A stretch of 64,000 nucleotides of DNA from the NCBI RefSeq assembly GCF_000423665.1, contig NZ_AUIK01000009.1, forward strand, positions 434,001-498,000. Reading direction: 5' to 3'. Positions 7,490 through 15,203 of this stretch are shown piece after piece. The stretch's first letter is position 1; each line of letters begins with the position of its first letter. This stretch comes from Solirubrobacter soli DSM 22325. Its GTDB lineage: Bacteria; Actinomycetota; Thermoleophilia; Solirubrobacterales; Solirubrobacteraceae. The notes beneath the pieces are model-generated. The model saw only the letters and a list, made by a program, of their open reading frames with translations. It did not search any database and was not told the origin of the DNA. The translations under genes and the position numbers were made by a program.

Positions 7490-9043
7490 GTGACCTACGA
7501 GGAGGCCGTCGCCAACCACGAGTGGCGAGTCCCGGAGCGGTACAACATCGCCGAGGACGTCTGCGACAAGCACCCGGCCGACAAGCTCGCGATGATCCAC
7601 GAGCACTTCGACGGCACGGTCCGCGAAGTGCGCTGGGGTGAGCTCCAGGAGCTTTCCAACCGGTTCGCGAACGTGCTGACGTCGCTCGGCGTCGTCAAGG
7701 GCGACCGCGTGGCGATGCTGCTGCCGCCGACGCCGGAGACCGCCGCCGCGTTCTTCGGCACCTGGAAGACGGGCGCGATCCTGTTGTCGATGTCGGTGCT
7801 CTACGGCGACGACGGCATCCGTCATCGCGTGTCGGACTCGCAGGCCAAGGTGCTGGTCACCAACGCGGCGAACGCCGAGCGCGTCGATCCGAGCCTCGTC
7901 GAGCACGTGCTCGTGCTCGACGACGAGGTCTTCGCCGGCGCCTCGGCGGACTTCGCGCGTGTGGACACGCTCGCGGAGGACCCGGCCCAGCTCTACTACA
8001 CCTCCGGGACGACCGGGCTGGCCAAGGGCATCGTGCACGCCCACCGCTACCTGCTCGCGCACGAGGAGTTCGTCTACTGCCACGACGTGCAGGACGGCGA
8101 GCGCTTCCACGGCATGGGCGAGTGGGCGTGGGCGGCCGGCATCTCGCCGCTGCTCGGGCCGTGGCGCTTCGGCGCGGTCCAGCTCGTCTACCAGCGCGAG
8201 GGCGGCTTCGACCCGCACAAGCAGCTCGCCTTCCTCAGCCGCCACGAGGTCTCGAACGTCTTCACGACCCCGACCGCGATGCGCTCGATGATGGCGATCG
8301 CCGACGCGGGGACCCGCTACCCGCAGAAGTTCCGGATCGTCTGCAGCGCGGGGGAGCCCCTGAACCCTGAGGCGATCCGCTGGTTCCGCGAGCAGTACGG
8401 GCTGACGGTGCTCGACTACTACGGGCTCACCGAGTCCTACCCGCTGGTCGCCAACTACCCGTTCATGGAGGTCCGCGAGGGCTCGATGGGGCGGCCGATG
8501 CCCGGCTGGGACGTCCAGATCCTCGACCAGGACGAGCACCCGGTCCCGCAGGGCGAGCGCGGCGAGATCTGTCTGCGCGCCCGCTCGAACCCGCACTACC
8601 CGCTCGGGTACTGGAACAACGAGGACGCGGCGAAGGAGACGTTCGGCGGGGACTGGTTCCACACCAAGGACGCCGCCAAGTTCGACGAGGACGGGTACGT
8701 CTGGTACGAGGGCCGCGCGGACGACGTGATCATCGCCGCGGGCTATCGGATCGGCCCGTTCGAGGTCGAGTCCGCGTGCCTCGAGCACGCGGCGGTCAAA
8801 GAGGCGGCGGCGGTCGCGTCGCCGGACGAGCGGCGCGGCAGCGTCGTCAAGGCGTTCATCGTGCTCGCCGAAGGGCATGAGGGAACCGACGAGTTGGTGC
8901 GTGAGATCCAGAACCACGTGCGTTCCCGTCTGTCCGCCTACGCCTACCCTCGGAAGATCGAGTTCGTCGACGACCTCCCGAAGACCTTGACCGGCAAGAT
9001 CCGCCGTATCGAGCTGCGCCAGCGTGAGGCCGAGAACGCCTAA
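7490..9043 (+). CDS. Acyl-CoA synthetase, ANL superfamily (acetyl/medium-chain type)
   Basis: This 517-aa AMP-forming ligase activates a carboxylic acid to acyl-AMP and then acyl-CoA in the cytoplasm. The P-loop-like A3 motif YYTSGTTGLAKGIVH, the A5 motif DYYGLTESYP, the A7/A8 hinge region (HTKDAAKFDEDGYVWYEGRADD, then IIAAGYRIGPFEVE) and the catalytic A10 lysine in PKTLTGKIRR are all present. Length and motifs fit the acetyl-CoA synthetase/MACS branch; the chain length accepted cannot be read. The GTG start at 7490 is fixed by GGAGGAG at 7481-7487. Translation may be controlled by the hairpin that masks this site. The next gene overlaps its 3' end by 20 bp. Confidence 0.9.
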   Translation: MTYEEAVANHEWRVPERYNIAEDVCDKHPADKLAMIHEHFDGTVREVRWGELQELSNRFANVLTSLGVVKGDRVAMLLPPTPETAAAFFGTWKTGAILLSMSVLYGDDGIRHRVSDSQAKVLVTNAANAERVDPSLVEHVLVLDDEVFAGASADFARVDTLAEDPAQLYYTSGTTGLAKGIVHAHRYLLAHEEFVYCHDVQDGERFHGMGEWAWAAGISPLLGPWRFGAVQLVYQREGGFDPHKQLAFLSRHEVSNVFTTPTAMRSMMAIADAGTRYPQKFRIVCSAGEPLNPEAIRWFREQYGLTVLDYYGLTESYPLVANYPFMEVREGSMGRPMPGWDVQILDQDEHPVPQGERGEICLRARSNPHYPLGYWNNEDAAKETFGGDWFHTKDAAKFDEDGYVWYEGRADDVIIAAGYRIGPFEVESACLEHAAVKEAAAVASPDERRGSVVKAFIVLAEGHEGTDELVREIQNHVRSRLSAYAYPRKIEFVDDLPKTLTGKIRRIELRQREAENA

Positions 9044-11498
9044 GGGTTCACGCACGCGCGCGCTGCTGCCGCAGCCGGTGGCCCGCCTCGTCGGGCTCTT
9101 CGCGCTGGGCGCGCTCGGCGCGTTGCAGTGGCAGCGGCTGATCGGCGGGATGTCGTCCGGGCGGGCGCTCTTGTGGGTGCTGGTGGCGGTCGCGGCCGCG
9201 ATCGGCGTGCTGGCGTGCGAGCGCATCCGCTCCAGCCGGCTGCAGGTCGTCGCGCTCCCGGCGGTCACGCTGCTCGCGCTGTTCGTCGGCTACTGGCTCT
9301 CCGGCGCCGGGCTGGACTTCTTGAAGCCCAAGCACTGGGACGAGCTGCTGTCCGGGCTCGGCGGCGGGCTGCAGGCGCTGGGGACGGTGCGGCTGCCGTA
9401 CGTGAGCGCCGACCCGTGGCCGCGGATCGTGCTCGAGCTGCTCGGCGCCGAGTTGCTGATCCTCGCCGGCCTGTTGACGTTCTGGCCGCGGGCGAGCGAG
9501 CCGCCCGAGGCCCGCGTGCCGTTGACGGCGCCAGACCGCGGCTATCCATTCGTGGCGGTGGCGGTGCTGTTCGTCGTCGTCGTGTCCCCGGTGATCTCGC
9601 TGGGCGGGACGACCCGGTCGCTGCTGCTCGGGCTCGCGCTCGCGGCGCTGACCGTCGTCTTCCTGTGGCTCGAGCGGTTGCCGTTGCGGCCCGGGCTCGG
9701 CGTCGCCGGGCTGATCGCGGTGGCGCTGTTCGGGGCGCTGCCGATCGCCGCGGCCGCCGATCGCGGCGAGCCGTGGTTCGACTATCGCGCGTTCGCCGAG
9801 AGCCTCGGGCCCGACGACCCGGTGCGCTTCTCCTGGACACAGGGCTACGGGCCGATCACGTGGCCGCGCGACGGCAACGAGGTGATGCGGGTCGTCTCGA
9901 AGGACCCGCTGTACTGGAAGGCCCGCAACCTCGACGTGTTCACCAACTACGCGTGGACGACGCGCTCGGAGCCAGTCGATCCGCAGGGCGAGGAGCCCTA
10001 CGCGCTCGACATGCCCGAGGACTGGAAGGACACGCCCGCGTGGACGAATGACATCGAGGTCTCGATCCGGCGCATGCGGATCGCCGACGTCGTCGGCGCG
10101 GGGACGACGGTCGACGTCAAGGACGCGTCGCGCGCGGTCGAGCAGGGGACGTCGCCGGGGACGTGGGACGCGCCGATCCCGCTGCGTCGCGGGGACTCCT
10201 ACACGGCGTCCGTGCACGTGCCGCAACCGACGCAGGTCCAGCTCGCGGACGCCGCCTCCGGCGAGTACCAGCGCGTGCTGGACGAGACGACCATCACGGT
10301 GCCGTACAAGCTCGGCGAGGTGCACGAGGTCACCCGCAGCGCGGCGTCGATCATCGCCGGCACCATCGCGGGCCCGGTGACCACGTTCCGGGTGCGGTTC
10401 AAGCCGTGGGACGGCGTCGGCTCCGACCGCGTCGACTACCCGGGCACGAACCGCTCGAGCTTCGACGTCGACAAGCAGATGAAGCGCTCGCAGTACGAGC
10501 GCACCTGGGCGCTCTCGAAGGAGCTCAAGAAGGGCACCGAGCGCCCGATGGACTACGTCCGCAAGGTCTACGACTACCTGCACCAGCCGGAGTTCCGCTA
10601 CGTCGAGCGGCCCGCGCAGCCGCCCGCCGGGGTCGCGCCGCTCGACTACTTCCTCAACCAGACCCACGAGGGCTACTGCCAGCACTACGCGGGCGCGATG
10701 GCGCTGCTGCTGCGGATGGGCGGCGTGCCCGCGCGGGTCGCCACCGGCTTCTCGCCCGGCGGCTACTCGGCCCGCAAGAAGGCGTGGATCGTGCGCGACA
10801 CCGACGCCCACGCGTGGGTCGAGGTCTGGTTCGACAAGTACGGCTGGGTCACGATCGACCCGACGCCGGACGGCACGCCCGCGCGCTCGCAGGTCGCCGC
10901 CTTGGCGCCCGAGCCCGGTGAGGCGCCGCCCGCCGCCGCGGCCGACACCGGCGCCTCCGATGCCGCCGCCAACACCGAGCGACCCAACATCTCACTGCGC
11001 CCGGAGCTCCAGCTGGGGACGGGCGACCCCGCCATCCCGGGCGCGACCGCCGATCAGAAGGGCATCGGCTTCGGGCTCATCCTCCTGGCCGTCGTGGCGG
11101 TGCTGGTCGTCGTGCTCGCTGTGCTGCTCTTCCTGCGCCGCCCACGCGGGGCGACGCCGATGGACCGGGCGATCAACGAGGTCGAGAACGCGCTCGAGCG
11201 GGTGGGGCGCCCGGTCAGCGTCGGCACGACCATGACCCAGCTCGAGCGCCGCCTCGGCTCGCACTCGCCGGAGGTCTCGGCCTATCTGCGCGCGCTTGCC
11301 GCCGGCCGCTACGCCTTGTCGCCGCCGCCCCCACCGCGCGCGGGCCGGCGGGCGCTGCGGCGGGCGCTGGCGCAGGGCCTCGGCTTCGGCGGCGGCCTGC
11401 GCGCGCTGTGGGCGCTGCCGCCACGCCTCGAACGCGGCGCCCGCGACCCGCGCTCGCGCACGTTCGAGGTCGAGACGAGCGTCCGCGTCCGCAGCTGA
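9024..11498 (+). CDS. TgpA-like membrane transglutaminase-domain protein
   Basis: This 824-aa protein has an N-terminal half with about six membrane helices, then a long extracytoplasmic region with a transglutaminase core. Its catalytic Cys lies in GYCQHYAGAM, His in DTDAHAWVEVW and Asp in WVTIDPTPDG. A Pro/Ala-rich linker, one more membrane helix (GFGLILLAVVAVLVVVLAVL) and a cytoplasmic tail follow. This is the DUF3488/TgpA architecture, in which the partners are usually a MoxR ATPase and a DUF58 protein; neither is present here. The likely role is in envelope or surface-protein processing. The GTG at 9024 overlaps the upstream gene by 20 bp; a GTG at 9078 is another possible start. Confidence 0.85.
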   Translation: MRPRTPKGSRTRALLPQPVARLVGLFALGALGALQWQRLIGGMSSGRALLWVLVAVAAAIGVLACERIRSSRLQVVALPAVTLLALFVGYWLSGAGLDFLKPKHWDELLSGLGGGLQALGTVRLPYVSADPWPRIVLELLGAELLILAGLLTFWPRASEPPEARVPLTAPDRGYPFVAVAVLFVVVVSPVISLGGTTRSLLLGLALAALTVVFLWLERLPLRPGLGVAGLIAVALFGALPIAAAADRGEPWFDYRAFAESLGPDDPVRFSWTQGYGPITWPRDGNEVMRVVSKDPLYWKARNLDVFTNYAWTTRSEPVDPQGEEPYALDMPEDWKDTPAWTNDIEVSIRRMRIADVVGAGTTVDVKDASRAVEQGTSPGTWDAPIPLRRGDSYTASVHVPQPTQVQLADAASGEYQRVLDETTITVPYKLGEVHEVTRSAASIIAGTIAGPVTTFRVRFKPWDGVGSDRVDYPGTNRSSFDVDKQMKRSQYERTWALSKELKKGTERPMDYVRKVYDYLHQPEFRYVERPAQPPAGVAPLDYFLNQTHEGYCQHYAGAMALLLRMGGVPARVATGFSPGGYSARKKAWIVRDTDAHAWVEVWFDKYGWVTIDPTPDGTPARSQVAALAPEPGEAPPAAAADTGASDAAANTERPNISLRPELQLGTGDPAIPGATADQKGIGFGLILLAVVAVLVVVLAVLLFLRRPRGATPMDRAINEVENALERVGRPVSVGTTMTQLERRLGSHSPEVSAYLRALAAGRYALSPPPPPRAGRRALRRALAQGLGFGGGLRALWALPPRLERGARDPRSRTFEVETSVRVRS

Positions 11499-11508
11499 GG
11501 CGTGCGCC

Positions 11509-11916
11509 TCAGGCCTCGACCGCGGGTCCCGCGTGGGCCGCGAGCGCGACCCACGTGTCATCGCGCCTCACCCACACCATCGTGATCCGCATGTCGTGGG
11601 CGCCCGGCTCACCCGCGCGTTCGAACTCGTCGTGGACGACGCCGACGAGCACGGCGGTGTCGCCGGACACCACGATCTCGTGTTCGACGAGGTGCTGCGC
11701 CCGCCACACGAGCGCACCCGCGGTGTTGCCGGCGACGTAGGCGTCGCGGTCGCGGACGTCGCCGCGCGGCGTGGTGAAGCGGAACTCGGGGTGGTGGAGC
11801 GCGCGCAGCGCGTCGGGGTCGCGCGCGACGAGGGCCGCCGAACGCGCGCGGGTGGCCGCGAGGACCGCCGCCCGCGGGCCGTCGCCGCCCGCCCGCGTCT
11901 CGCCGCCCGCGCTCAT
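11509..11916 (-). CDS. SnoaL/DUF4440-like protein (135 aa)
   Basis: This small protein has the NTF2-like fold pattern of DUF4440/SnoaL proteins: an N-terminal helix (ALVARDPDALRALHHPEFRF), then TPRGDVRDRDAYVAG, and C-terminal strands such as DMRITMVWVRRDDTWVALAAH. Members range from polyketide cyclases to steroid-isomerase-like enzymes and ligand-binding proteins; no substrate can be read here. The ATG at 11916 overlaps the stop of the acyltransferase by 4 bp (ATGA), which fixes the start and suggests translational coupling. The gene converges with the transglutaminase gene, 10 bp away. Confidence 0.8.
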   Translation of the reverse strand: MSAGGETRAGGDGPRAAVLAATRARSAALVARDPDALRALHHPEFRFTTPRGDVRDRDAYVAGNTAGALVWRAQHLVEHEIVVSGDTAVLVGVVHDEFERAGEPGAHDMRITMVWVRRDDTWVALAAHAGPAVEA

Positions 11917-12572
11917 GGCGCCAGCGCCTTCACGGCGTCGGCGATCGTCGCGGCCGCCTCGGCGTTCGCCTCGCGCGTGGGCTCGTCGTTGCGCTCGAAC
12001 ACCAGGGGCGGGCCGTAGGTGATGGTGATCTTCGGCCACGTCCATGGGCGGTAGAGGCCGCGGGTGCCGGAGAGGTGGCAGGGGAGGACGGTCGCGCCGG
12101 CGCGGAGGGCGACGTAGCCGACGCCCGGCTTGGGGTCGCGGTAGCCGCCGACGGGGGAGACGCCGCCTTCGAAGAACATGGCGAGGATCTTCCCGCGCTC
12201 GAGGAGGGTCTGGGCGGTCTCGAACGCCTCTTCGTCCCACACGCCGCGGCGGACCGGGAAGGCGCCGACGCGGGCGAGCCAGCGGCCCCAGCGGCGGGTG
12301 AAGAGGTCGCTCTTGGCCATGAAGCGCACACGGCGCCCCAAGGTGATCGCGGCGAAGAACGCGTCGAGCTGGGAGGGGTGGTTGGGCGCGAGGATGAAGC
12401 CGCCGTCCGGGATGTGCTCGCGGCCGTGGAAGCGGATCCGCGTGAGCAGCGCGACGATCGGGGCGAGCGCGGTGAACAGGACGACCTGCAGCCACGGTGT
12501 GCGCTTGCGCGTGCGACGGTGGTAGCGCTCGAGCAACGCGGCGGGACGTGGGTCGAGCGGGAACGACTTCAA
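11913..12572 (-). CDS. 1-acyl-sn-glycerol-3-phosphate acyltransferase family protein
   Basis: This 219-aa PlsC-family acyltransferase transfers an acyl chain to a lysophospholipid-type acceptor at the membrane. The catalytic HX4D motif is present as NHPSQLD. The usual FPEGTR block reads FFEGGVSP, so the family is clear but the substrate may differ from lysophosphatidic acid. A hydrophobic segment near residue 30 (VVLFTALAPIVALL) would hold it at the membrane. The TTG start at 12572 has only a weak ribosome-binding site. The first gene of a two-gene operon, it overlaps the SnoaL-like gene by 4 bp. The VOC gene diverges 28 bp away. Confidence 0.82.
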   Translation of the reverse strand: MKSFPLDPRPAALLERYHRRTRKRTPWLQVVLFTALAPIVALLTRIRFHGREHIPDGGFILAPNHPSQLDAFFAAITLGRRVRFMAKSDLFTRRWGRWLARVGAFPVRRGVWDEEAFETAQTLLERGKILAMFFEGGVSPVGGYRDPKPGVGYVALRAGATVLPCHLSGTRGLYRPWTWPKITITYGPPLVFERNDEPTREANAEAAATIADAVKALAP

Positions 12573-12600
12573 AGGACGGCCGACCCTACAGAATCCGTAT

Positions 12601-13008
12601 ATGGCGATTCCCGTGACCGGTGTGTCGGAGCTCGTGCTCGAAGTGGTCGACCTCGAGGCGGCCGAGGCGTTCTACTCGGGCCTGCTCGGGCTCCCGGTGG
12701 TCGACCGCTGGCCTGACCGCGAGGCGATCTGGGTGATGGCCGGCGACCGGACGCGGATCGGCCTCTGGCGCCCGCAGGTCGGACTCGAACGCGGCCGCGG
12801 CGGCGTGCACGTGCACTTCGCGATGCACATCGCCGAAGCCGACTACGACGCCGCGGTCGCGGCGCTGCGAGCGCGGGGCGCCGAGGTGGCCGAGCACGAG
12901 TTCGGAACGCGTCCGCACTCACGCGCGGCGTACCTCGACGACCCCGACGGCAACGTCGTCGAGCTGTGGACGTGGGACGTCGCCGGGCATCTCAGCCCGC
13001 CACGCTGA
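12601..13008 (+). CDS. VOC-superfamily (glyoxalase/dioxygenase-like) protein
   Basis: This 135-aa single-module vicinal-oxygen-chelate protein has the paired beta-alpha-beta pattern: an opening GVSELVLEVVDLEAAEAFYS, a central HVHFAMHIAEADYDAAVAAL and an ending YLDDPDGNVVELWTW. Possible metal ligands include His in VHVHF and Glu in VVELW. Glyoxalases, bleomycin-resistance proteins and ring-cleaving dioxygenases share this fold, so the substrate is unknown. The ATG at 12601 is preceded within 20 bp by a TACAGAAT string resembling a -10 box. A short or absent leader is therefore possible. It ends convergently, overlapping the oxidoreductase gene by 17 bp. Confidence 0.82.
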   Translation: MAIPVTGVSELVLEVVDLEAAEAFYSGLLGLPVVDRWPDREAIWVMAGDRTRIGLWRPQVGLERGRGGVHVHFAMHIAEADYDAAVAALRARGAEVAEHEFGTRPHSRAAYLDDPDGNVVELWTWDVAGHLSPPR

Positions 13009-13981
13009 CCACCAGCTTCCCCGCGACGCGGTTGAGCTCCATGTCCGTGTGCGCCTCGACGATGTCCTCGAGCGCGTAGACCTTCGCGATCGGCATCGTC
13101 GCGCGCTGCGCCTCGACGTCGTCGAGGAACGCCTGCAACACGTCCGCCGGCAGGTCGCCAGCGTCACCGCCATACCCGGTCAAGAACACGCCTGACGGGA
13201 TGTCGCCGGTCGGATAGAAGTCCGGCAGCGCCCAGTCGTTGGAGAGCGCGCCGCTGTTGCACACCACGCCGTGCACGCGGGTCGCCTCCAGCGAGTCCAG
13301 CAGCGTGGGCGCGCCGATCAGCTCGAGCGTCCGGTCGACCCCATCCGGCCGCAACTCGCGCACCCGTTCAGCGATCTCCCCGTCGTCGATCAGGACCTCG
13401 TCCACGCCGATCGCGTGCAGCGCGGCCGCCTTCGCCGCGCTTCGCGTGGTCGCGAACACGGTCATCTGACGCTGCTTGGCCAGCACCGCCATCGTCATGC
13501 CGACCGACGAGGTGCCGCCCCGGATCAACACCGTGTCGCCGGGCTGCGCGTCCAGGCCGACGGTGAGCGAGCCGTACGCCGTCTGCAGCGTCTCCGGCAC
13601 CGCGCCGATCGTCGCCCACGGCAGCCCGCTCTCGAACGCGATCACCTGCGTCGCCGGCACGCACGTGTACTCCGCGTACCCGCCGTCGTAGCGCCGCCCC
13701 ATCTCGCCCATCATCGCCACCACCTGCGTGCCGACCGCGAACTCCCCGCCCGGACACGCCGCCACGACGCCCGCCGCCTCGATCCCCAACACCCGCGGAT
13801 ACGTCACGGCGGCCCCCGCGAGCCCGAGCCGCGTCTGCAACTCCGACCGATTCAGCCCGAAGGCCTTGACCTCGATCAACACCCACCCGTCCCGAGCCTG
13901 CGGGACGGGCAACTCGCGGATCTGCAACGCCTCCGGCGGCCCCGGAGCGTCGAGCACGACAGCGCGCATGGACGACTTCAT
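12992..13981 (-). CDS. Zinc-less alcohol dehydrogenase/quinone oxidoreductase (MDR family)
   Basis: This 329-aa medium-chain dehydrogenase/reductase should reduce quinones, enones or similar substrates with NAD(P)H. The GroES-like N-domain (VKAFGLNRSELQTRLG) carries a quinone-reductase-type Asn instead of zinc ligands. The Rossmann part shows RGGTSSVGMTMAVLAKQ and a dinucleotide turn around ATTRSAAKAAAL. The start at 13981 (MKSSMRAVV) is chosen because it makes a 4-bp ATGA overlap with the upstream gene; an ATG at 13999 would overlap by 22 bp. The family is confident but the physiological substrate is not. Confidence 0.87.
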   Translation of the reverse strand: MKSSMRAVVLDAPGPPEALQIRELPVPQARDGWVLIEVKAFGLNRSELQTRLGLAGAAVTYPRVLGIEAAGVVAACPGGEFAVGTQVVAMMGEMGRRYDGGYAEYTCVPATQVIAFESGLPWATIGAVPETLQTAYGSLTVGLDAQPGDTVLIRGGTSSVGMTMAVLAKQRQMTVFATTRSAAKAAALHAIGVDEVLIDDGEIAERVRELRPDGVDRTLELIGAPTLLDSLEATRVHGVVCNSGALSNDWALPDFYPTGDIPSGVFLTGYGGDAGDLPADVLQAFLDDVEAQRATMPIAKVYALEDIVEAHTDMELNRVAGKLVVSVAG

Positions 13982-15162
13982 GCCCCCGACGGTACGCAAT
14001 CGAGCCGCTTGCCCGCGATCGCACCCCGCTGGACCGTCGCCGAGACCAGCGTCCGGTGCACCGAGAGCTTCTTGCCGCCGAGCCCGAACTCGATGCCGGC
14101 CTTGACGTCGACCGAAAGGCCTCGCGACGTGTCGTTGACGTCGGAGGTGAGCCGTTCGATCGTCCCAGACGTCGCGACCCGGTCCAGGAGGGCCCTGCGT
14201 GCGGCCCCGATCGGGAACGTCCGGCTGATCGGATCACCGAGGAACGGACGCGCGGCGGCGTAGTTCGCCGGGTCGGACAGGTCGAGGTGGGCGACGGTCT
14301 CGGTGAGGCGATTGTCCGAGCGCGAGATCGCGGTGCGCAGGACGAGCTCGCGGGGCTCGCCTCCAGGACCGCGGGTGTACTCCGTCAGCCACTCGGCTTT
14401 GCCCGCCTCGCGCGGGGAGGGGAGCAGCGCGACATTGACCTCCGATCCCTCGGCGTTCAGGCGCGAGTAGCGGGTCGACGAGCCGTCGGCGAACCAGCGC
14501 CAGCCGATGGCGGCGCCGCCGCCGACCGACACTCCGCCGGCCTGGCCCGTGCTGTCCGCGCCCTTGTCGCCGACGTCGACGACCACTGACCCGCCGGCCT
14601 CCCCGCCGGCCTCGACCGACTTCCACGCCGGCGGCCAGCGATCGTCCTCGAACGAGTTCTTCGCCGCGTGCTCGAGAAAGCGCTTCGCCGTCGCCGTGTC
14701 GGGGAACAGCCAGCCGCGCGCCGCCATGATCCGCGCCCGGATCGCGCCGTCCGCGCCGACAGCGAGCTCGACGGGTCCGCGGTCGCCCTTCAGCCCGACC
14801 CCGCCCGTCAGCCCGGCCGAGCCGCCGCCGCTACGCACCACCGCGACCGAACCGTCCGATCGCCGGGACACGAGCAGCGTCCACTTCGCCCCGAGCTCGA
14901 CACTGACGATCGTCAGCGACCCCTCGGCGCCGGTCAGGTCGGACTTCAAGGCGCACGGCGCAAGCCCCGCTCTTCGCGCATCTCCCGAAGAGCAGATGTC
15001 GCCCCCGACCAGGCAGATGCCATGGCGCAGGGCTTCGGCCACCGAGCGGCCGATGTCAGGGGCGCCCACCGCCGGCGCGGCGACGAGCAACAGCGCCGCC
15101 ATGAGGGCGACGGCGGCGATGTATTCGAGTGTCGCCTGACCGGCGGTGGGATGCGATCGCAC
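13978..15162 (-). CDS. Large protein with a type IV pilin-like N-terminus (394 aa)
   Basis: The N-terminus reads HPTAGQATLEYIAAVALMAALLL. It has a Gly before the processing site, a Glu five residues later and a hydrophobic helix, the signature of Flp/Tad-type prepilins and pseudopilins cut by a prepilin peptidase. Instead of a short pilin, about 350 residues follow with two early cysteine pairs (GICLVGGDICSSG, APCALK), Gly-rich strands and no recognised domain. It could be a surface-displayed pseudopilin or a secreted adhesin. No tad/pil machinery is in the window. The GTG at 15162 is chosen because it directly follows AGGAGGGG, although the spacing is short. The stop overlaps the oxidoreductase start by 4 bp. 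Confidence 0.75.
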   Translation of the reverse strand: MRSHPTAGQATLEYIAAVALMAALLLVAAPAVGAPDIGRSVAEALRHGICLVGGDICSSGDARRAGLAPCALKSDLTGAEGSLTIVSVELGAKWTLLVSRRSDGSVAVVRSGGGSAGLTGGVGLKGDRGPVELAVGADGAIRARIMAARGWLFPDTATAKRFLEHAAKNSFEDDRWPPAWKSVEAGGEAGGSVVVDVGDKGADSTGQAGGVSVGGGAAIGWRWFADGSSTRYSRLNAEGSEVNVALLPSPREAGKAEWLTEYTRGPGGEPRELVLRTAISRSDNRLTETVAHLDLSDPANYAAARPFLGDPISRTFPIGAARRALLDRVATSGTIERLTSDVNDTSRGLSVDVKAGIEFGLGGKKLSVHRTLVSATVQRGAIAGKRLDCVPSGA

Positions 15163-15163
15163 A

Positions 15164-15179
15164 CCCCTCCTAGGAGGGG
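15164..15179. promoter_or_regulatory. Perfect 16-bp palindrome over the ribosome-binding site of the pilin-like gene
   Basis: CCCCTCCTAGGAGGGG reads identically on both strands. Its 3' half on the minus strand is the Shine-Dalgarno of the GTG at 15162. It could be a dimeric regulator's operator or simply a self-complementary ribosome-binding site; it lies in the 41-bp gap after nuoN. Confidence 0.45.
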
Positions 15180-15203
15180 CGCGCGAAAACTCTCCCCCCG
15201 GGG

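Noticed and set aside
5435..9268. A 1277-codon open frame on the minus strand opposite the secreted-repeat and acyl-CoA synthetase genes
   Set aside because: It is the mirror of well-supported genes on the plus strand; its product is Arg/Ala/Gly-rich without any domain, as expected for antisense frames in GC-rich coding DNA.
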